A program made the position numbers and the translations under genes. Below the pieces are notes generated by a model, which did no database searches, had not been told where the DNA came from, and saw only the letters and a list, made by a program, of their open reading frames with translations. DNA of 58,805 nucleotides, from contig DHSK01000062.1 of assembly GCA_002408445.1 (NCBI GenBank), positions 15,689 through 74,493 of the forward strand. Reading direction: 5' to 3'. The DNA comes from Syntrophomonas sp. UBA5288. Its GTDB lineage: Bacteria > Bacillota > Syntrophomonadia > Syntrophomonadales > Syntrophomonadaceae. Of this stretch, positions 56,448 through 58,805 are shown piece by piece; position 1 is the first letter of the stretch, and each line of letters starts with the position of its first letter.

Positions 56448-57788
56448 GTGAGAAAAAAATGTATTTTACTAATTTTTACTTTAATGATCATGTTTTTACC
56501 ACCCGGTTCCGCTTTGGCTTATGAGAATGTAAATATAAGCATAAATGGCGAATCCCGTTCTTTCAGTCCTTCCGCACAGCTTGTCGGTGGACGCACCATG
56601 GTGCCTATTCGTTTTATTGTAGAGGACAAGGCTTTACAGGGGCAGGTTAGCTGGGAACCCACCGGCAGTAAAGTGATCATAGAATGCCAGGGCAAGACTT
56701 TTGAGTTTGCTATCGGCAGCCGCCGGGTGGTGGTTAACGGAGTGACATCTTCCATGGATGTGGCGCCATACATATACAATAACCGCACTTTTGTGCCCCT
56801 GCGCTTTATAGCAGAGAATTTGGGGGCAGTGGTAGGTTGGAGGGCTTCGTCCCGTCAGGTGACTATAAATTTTGACCAGCATGAAAGGGTATTTGCCTAT
56901 TATTATCGTAATTTTGACGAGCTGAAGAACAATGCCGGTTTATTCGATGATGTGGCTTTCAGATGGTTTGAGACCAACGGCAATGGTGACCTGTTTTATG
57001 AATATGATGACGATTATGCCGGAAGGCTGGCGTTTGCACACAGCCACGGTATTAAGTGCCATGCCAGTGTGGTGTTCATGGACAAGGCGGGGCTGCATCA
57101 ACTGCTGTCCAACCCCGCTAACCGTACCCGGCTGGTCAACAACCTGGTGACCCGGGTAAATAAGGACGGCTATGATGGGGTGAACATCGATTTTGAGTTT
57201 ATCCCGGCTGACGATGCCGGACTGTTTACCACATTTTTAGCGGAACTTAAGAGTGCACTGGGCGACAAAACCTTGTCGGCGGCGGTATTCGCCCGTACCA
57301 GTCAGGATAAATGGGCTACCGGTTATGATTACGATGGTATTGGCAAGGTGGCAGACCTGGTAGTAGTTATGGCTTATGACTACAGCTACACAACCAGTGC
57401 GGCGGGACCGGTTGCACCGCTATGGTGGGTCAGGGAGGTGACAGCCTATATGACTGCTCATATGCCGGCTGCTAAAATACTGCTTGGTATACCTACTTAT
57501 GGTTATGACTGGTCACCTGGTTTATCCACCAGCACGGTTACGCTGAGCAAGTTAAACAGTATTAAAGCCAAATATCAGGTAAATGAACGATTTGATACTG
57601 CCAGCATGAGCCCCTGTTATACTTATACTGACAGCAACGGTAACAGCCACCAGATATGGCTGGAAAACCAGCGGAGTCTGCAGGAAAAATGGAATGTGGC
57701 GGTAGAAAATGATCTGGCCGGAATATCTTTCTGGAGGATAGGGAACGGATTTACCGATTTGTATAATGTGATAGAAACTAATAATTAG
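56448..57788 (+). CDS. Secreted GH18-family glycosidase with copper-amine-oxidase-like stalk domain
   Basis: A 446-residue exported protein. Signal peptide (IFTLMIMFLPPGSALAY) at 1-25. A Cu-amine-oxidase-N-like domain (about 27-140) repeats GRTMVPIRFI and NRTFVPLRFIAENLGA. The GH18 catalytic barrel follows, with active-site acid in YDGVNIDFEF (DxxDxDxE-type). It resembles spore or wall N-acetylglucosaminidases such as YaaH/SleL. Likely cuts peptidoglycan; S-layer domains absent. GTG start after AAGGAG. Confidence 0.88.
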   Translation: MRKKCILLIFTLMIMFLPPGSALAYENVNISINGESRSFSPSAQLVGGRTMVPIRFIVEDKALQGQVSWEPTGSKVIIECQGKTFEFAIGSRRVVVNGVTSSMDVAPYIYNNRTFVPLRFIAENLGAVVGWRASSRQVTINFDQHERVFAYYYRNFDELKNNAGLFDDVAFRWFETNGNGDLFYEYDDDYAGRLAFAHSHGIKCHASVVFMDKAGLHQLLSNPANRTRLVNNLVTRVNKDGYDGVNIDFEFIPADDAGLFTTFLAELKSALGDKTLSAAVFARTSQDKWATGYDYDGIGKVADLVVVMAYDYSYTTSAAGPVAPLWWVREVTAYMTAHMPAAKILLGIPTYGYDWSPGLSTSTVTLSKLNSIKAKYQVNERFDTASMSPCYTYTDSNGNSHQIWLENQRSLQEKWNVAVENDLAGISFWRIGNGFTDLYNVIETNN

Positions 57789-57793
57789 CAAGC

Positions 57794-57863
57794 CATGATT
57801 TGATATCACAGACATTTATAAAAACAACGTAGCAGGCCCTACAGCCCGACGTTAGGAGCGGGC
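57794..57863. repeat. Dispersed repeat family 2, copy B
   Basis: Starts with CATGATTTGATATCACAGAC and ends GACGTTAGGAGCGGGC as in copy A at 38260-38345. The middle is shorter by about 15 bases. It lies directly after the GH18 gene and overlaps its terminator. Confidence 0.7.
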
Positions 57864-57897
57864 TTCTTTTTGCAAGAGGCCCGCTTTTTGTATGGGG
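57858..57897 (+). terminator. Terminator after the GH18 gene
   Basis: GCGGGCTTCTT pairs with AAGAGGCCCGC (one bulge), followed by TTTTTG. Confidence 0.8.
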
Positions 57898-58047
57898 GTT
57901 TCAATCCAAAGCTGTAATGTTAATATATAATAATAACAAACTAAATGATGGTTTGGGCAAATTATATTAGCATGATTAACCCGGCCAGGGCATGCTATTA
58001 TGGAGTTTTTTGTACAGAAAGATTAGAATTAGGCGGGAGGGGAGAGA

Positions 58048-58734
58048 ATGTTTACTGAACAGCCCGGTTTATTTGGTGAGGTTAGACCGAAACCGGTGGA
58101 TAAATTTCCGGAATGGCAGAAAACTGCTGAGCCGGCTGCGGTGTTTTTGCCGGGAGTAAAAGCAGAAGATGCATTTCCGGCTATTAATGATTATGCAGAT
58201 TTACAGAAGGAAGCCCTTAAATGCAACCGCTGCCGGCTGCGCAGTTCCTGTCAGCAGGTGGTTTTTGGCGATGGCCAACCGGATGCCAGATTAATGTTGA
58301 TCGGTGAAGGGCCCGGAAAGGACGAGGATGCCGCCGGGATTCCGTTCGTAGGACGGGCAGGCCAGCTTTTGGATAAGATCCTGCAGGCGGCTGAAATCAA
58401 GCGCCAGGAGGTCTACATCGGTAATGTGGTGAAATGCAGGCCGCCTGGCAACAGGCTTCCCAATCCGGACGAAGTAAAAGAGTGCCGGAACTATCTGGAG
58501 GCACAGATAAGGATCATTAAACCGCAGATGATAGTATGCCTGGGGGCTCTGGCCAGCCAGACGGTTATTGATCCCAAAGCGCGGATCGGGCAGGTCAGGG
58601 GCAAATGGTTTGCCCGCAATGATATAAAAATTATGGCAACCTATCACCCGGCGGCACTTTTGAGAAATGAAAGTTACAAGAGGCCGGTGTGGGAAGATTT
58701 TAAGCAGATACGGGATGCTTTGAAACTTTTATAG
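58048..58734 (+). CDS. Family 4 uracil-DNA glycosylase (Fe-S)
   Basis: A 228-residue type-4 uracil-DNA glycosylase. Motif 1 is GEGPGKDEDAAGIPFVGRAG, motif 2 is TYHPAALLR. Fe-S ligands are CNRC near 52-55, and cysteines in VVKCRPP and KECRNY. It removes uracil from DNA. ATG follows GGGAGGGGAG. N-terminal 45 residues are a variable extension. The gene is complete and ends 71 bases before the window end. Confidence 0.93.
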   Translation: MFTEQPGLFGEVRPKPVDKFPEWQKTAEPAAVFLPGVKAEDAFPAINDYADLQKEALKCNRCRLRSSCQQVVFGDGQPDARLMLIGEGPGKDEDAAGIPFVGRAGQLLDKILQAAEIKRQEVYIGNVVKCRPPGNRLPNPDEVKECRNYLEAQIRIIKPQMIVCLGALASQTVIDPKARIGQVRGKWFARNDIKIMATYHPAALLRNESYKRPVWEDFKQIRDALKLL

Positions 58735-58805
58735 GGCCTGAACCAGGCATGGTTTTGCCGGTAAACCTTATTTTAAAAGTCTGTGTCATTGCTATGAATA
58801 ACGTT

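Noticed and set aside
1..58805. CRISPR array
   Set aside because: No regularly spaced direct repeats were found; the repeated hairpins are dispersed and in both orientations.
1..58805. rRNA or tRNA genes
   Set aside because: No tRNA cloverleaf or rRNA core sequence was recognised by eye; a dedicated scan would be needed to exclude a divergent tRNA.

Overview
The window reads as chromosomal DNA of an anaerobic, probably spore-forming Gram-positive bacterium of the class Clostridia (Peptococcaceae/Syntrophomonadaceae-like). This is inferred from gene content and Shine-Dalgarno style, not from any search. Supporting points are strong AGGAGG ribosome sites with TTG/GTG starts, oxygen-sensitive enzymes (four-subunit 2-oxoacid:ferredoxin oxidoreductase, siroheme/Fe-S sulfite reductase-like protein, Fe-S L-serine dehydratase, radical SAM protein), S-layer-homology proteins, the acpS-nnr-CBS-alr-ndoAI-ndoA block typical of Firmicutes, and an agr-type peptide quorum system. 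No rRNA, tRNA or CRISPR array was seen.

Layout. 0.2-4.0 kb: a six-gene operon matching the protein-thiocarboxylate route to homocysteine (hcyS-hcyF-hcyD-sir-tusA-metY). 4.0-10.8 kb (minus strand): metK with a promoter and attenuator, an unusual radical SAM protein, a PPOX-like flavoprotein, an SsuABC-type importer, and tcdA upstream. A 33-bp copy of the metK 3' end lies next to metY. 10.9-18.4 kb: Lgt-like protein, HMA/TauE-SafE/cupredoxin fusion, CopA whose last 71 codons form a nested CopZ, and a two-component pair. 18.5-20.2 kb: a wreck made of a yitT fragment, the 3' half of a group II intron and an IS3 orfB. 20.5-30.3 kb: TtcA-like enzyme, S-layer phosphodiester-glycosidase-like protein, lipoprotein, Cys-containing secreted amidase with a VKOR-like membrane protein, and a sigma/anti-sigma/secreted-protein operon. 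30.5-32.5 kb: remnants of an integrative element (relaxase and serine recombinase fragments). 32.6-37.5 kb: a frameshifted YyaL/DUF255 gene, sdaAB-sdaAA, L,D-transpeptidase. 37.5-41.5 kb: FCD regulator and a GC-rich por/vor operon bracketed by inverted copies of a palindromic element. 42.1-48.7 kb: WalJ-like hydrolase, an agr locus with a split receptor and an AgrD gene only 49 codons long, hybrid histidine kinase, DUF134 protein. 49.0-58.7 kb: cheW, acpS, nnr, CBS protein, alr, ndoAI/ndoA, class I glutamine amidotransferase-like hydrolase, amidohydrolase, GH18 protein and family-4 uracil-DNA glycosylase.

How the parts work together. The left end forms a sulfur route: sulfite to sulfide (Sir-like protein), sulfide carried as a protein thiocarboxylate (HcyS, activated by HcyF), transfer to an acylhomoserine (MetY), release of homocysteine (HcyD) and, after a methylation not encoded here, SAM by MetK. 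The 43.1-45.9 kb block is a complete peptide-signalling circuit: precursor, processing protease, membrane sensor, kinase and LytTR regulator. Two dispersed palindromic repeat families sit between genes; one occurs at five sites. The most unusual items are the GG-Ser-Asn tail of HcyS, the split AgrC with a predicted Cys-Phe-Phe-Ile-Ile ring peptide, the CopA/CopZ nested gene, the CX8CX2C radical SAM locus, and the metK 3'-end duplication.
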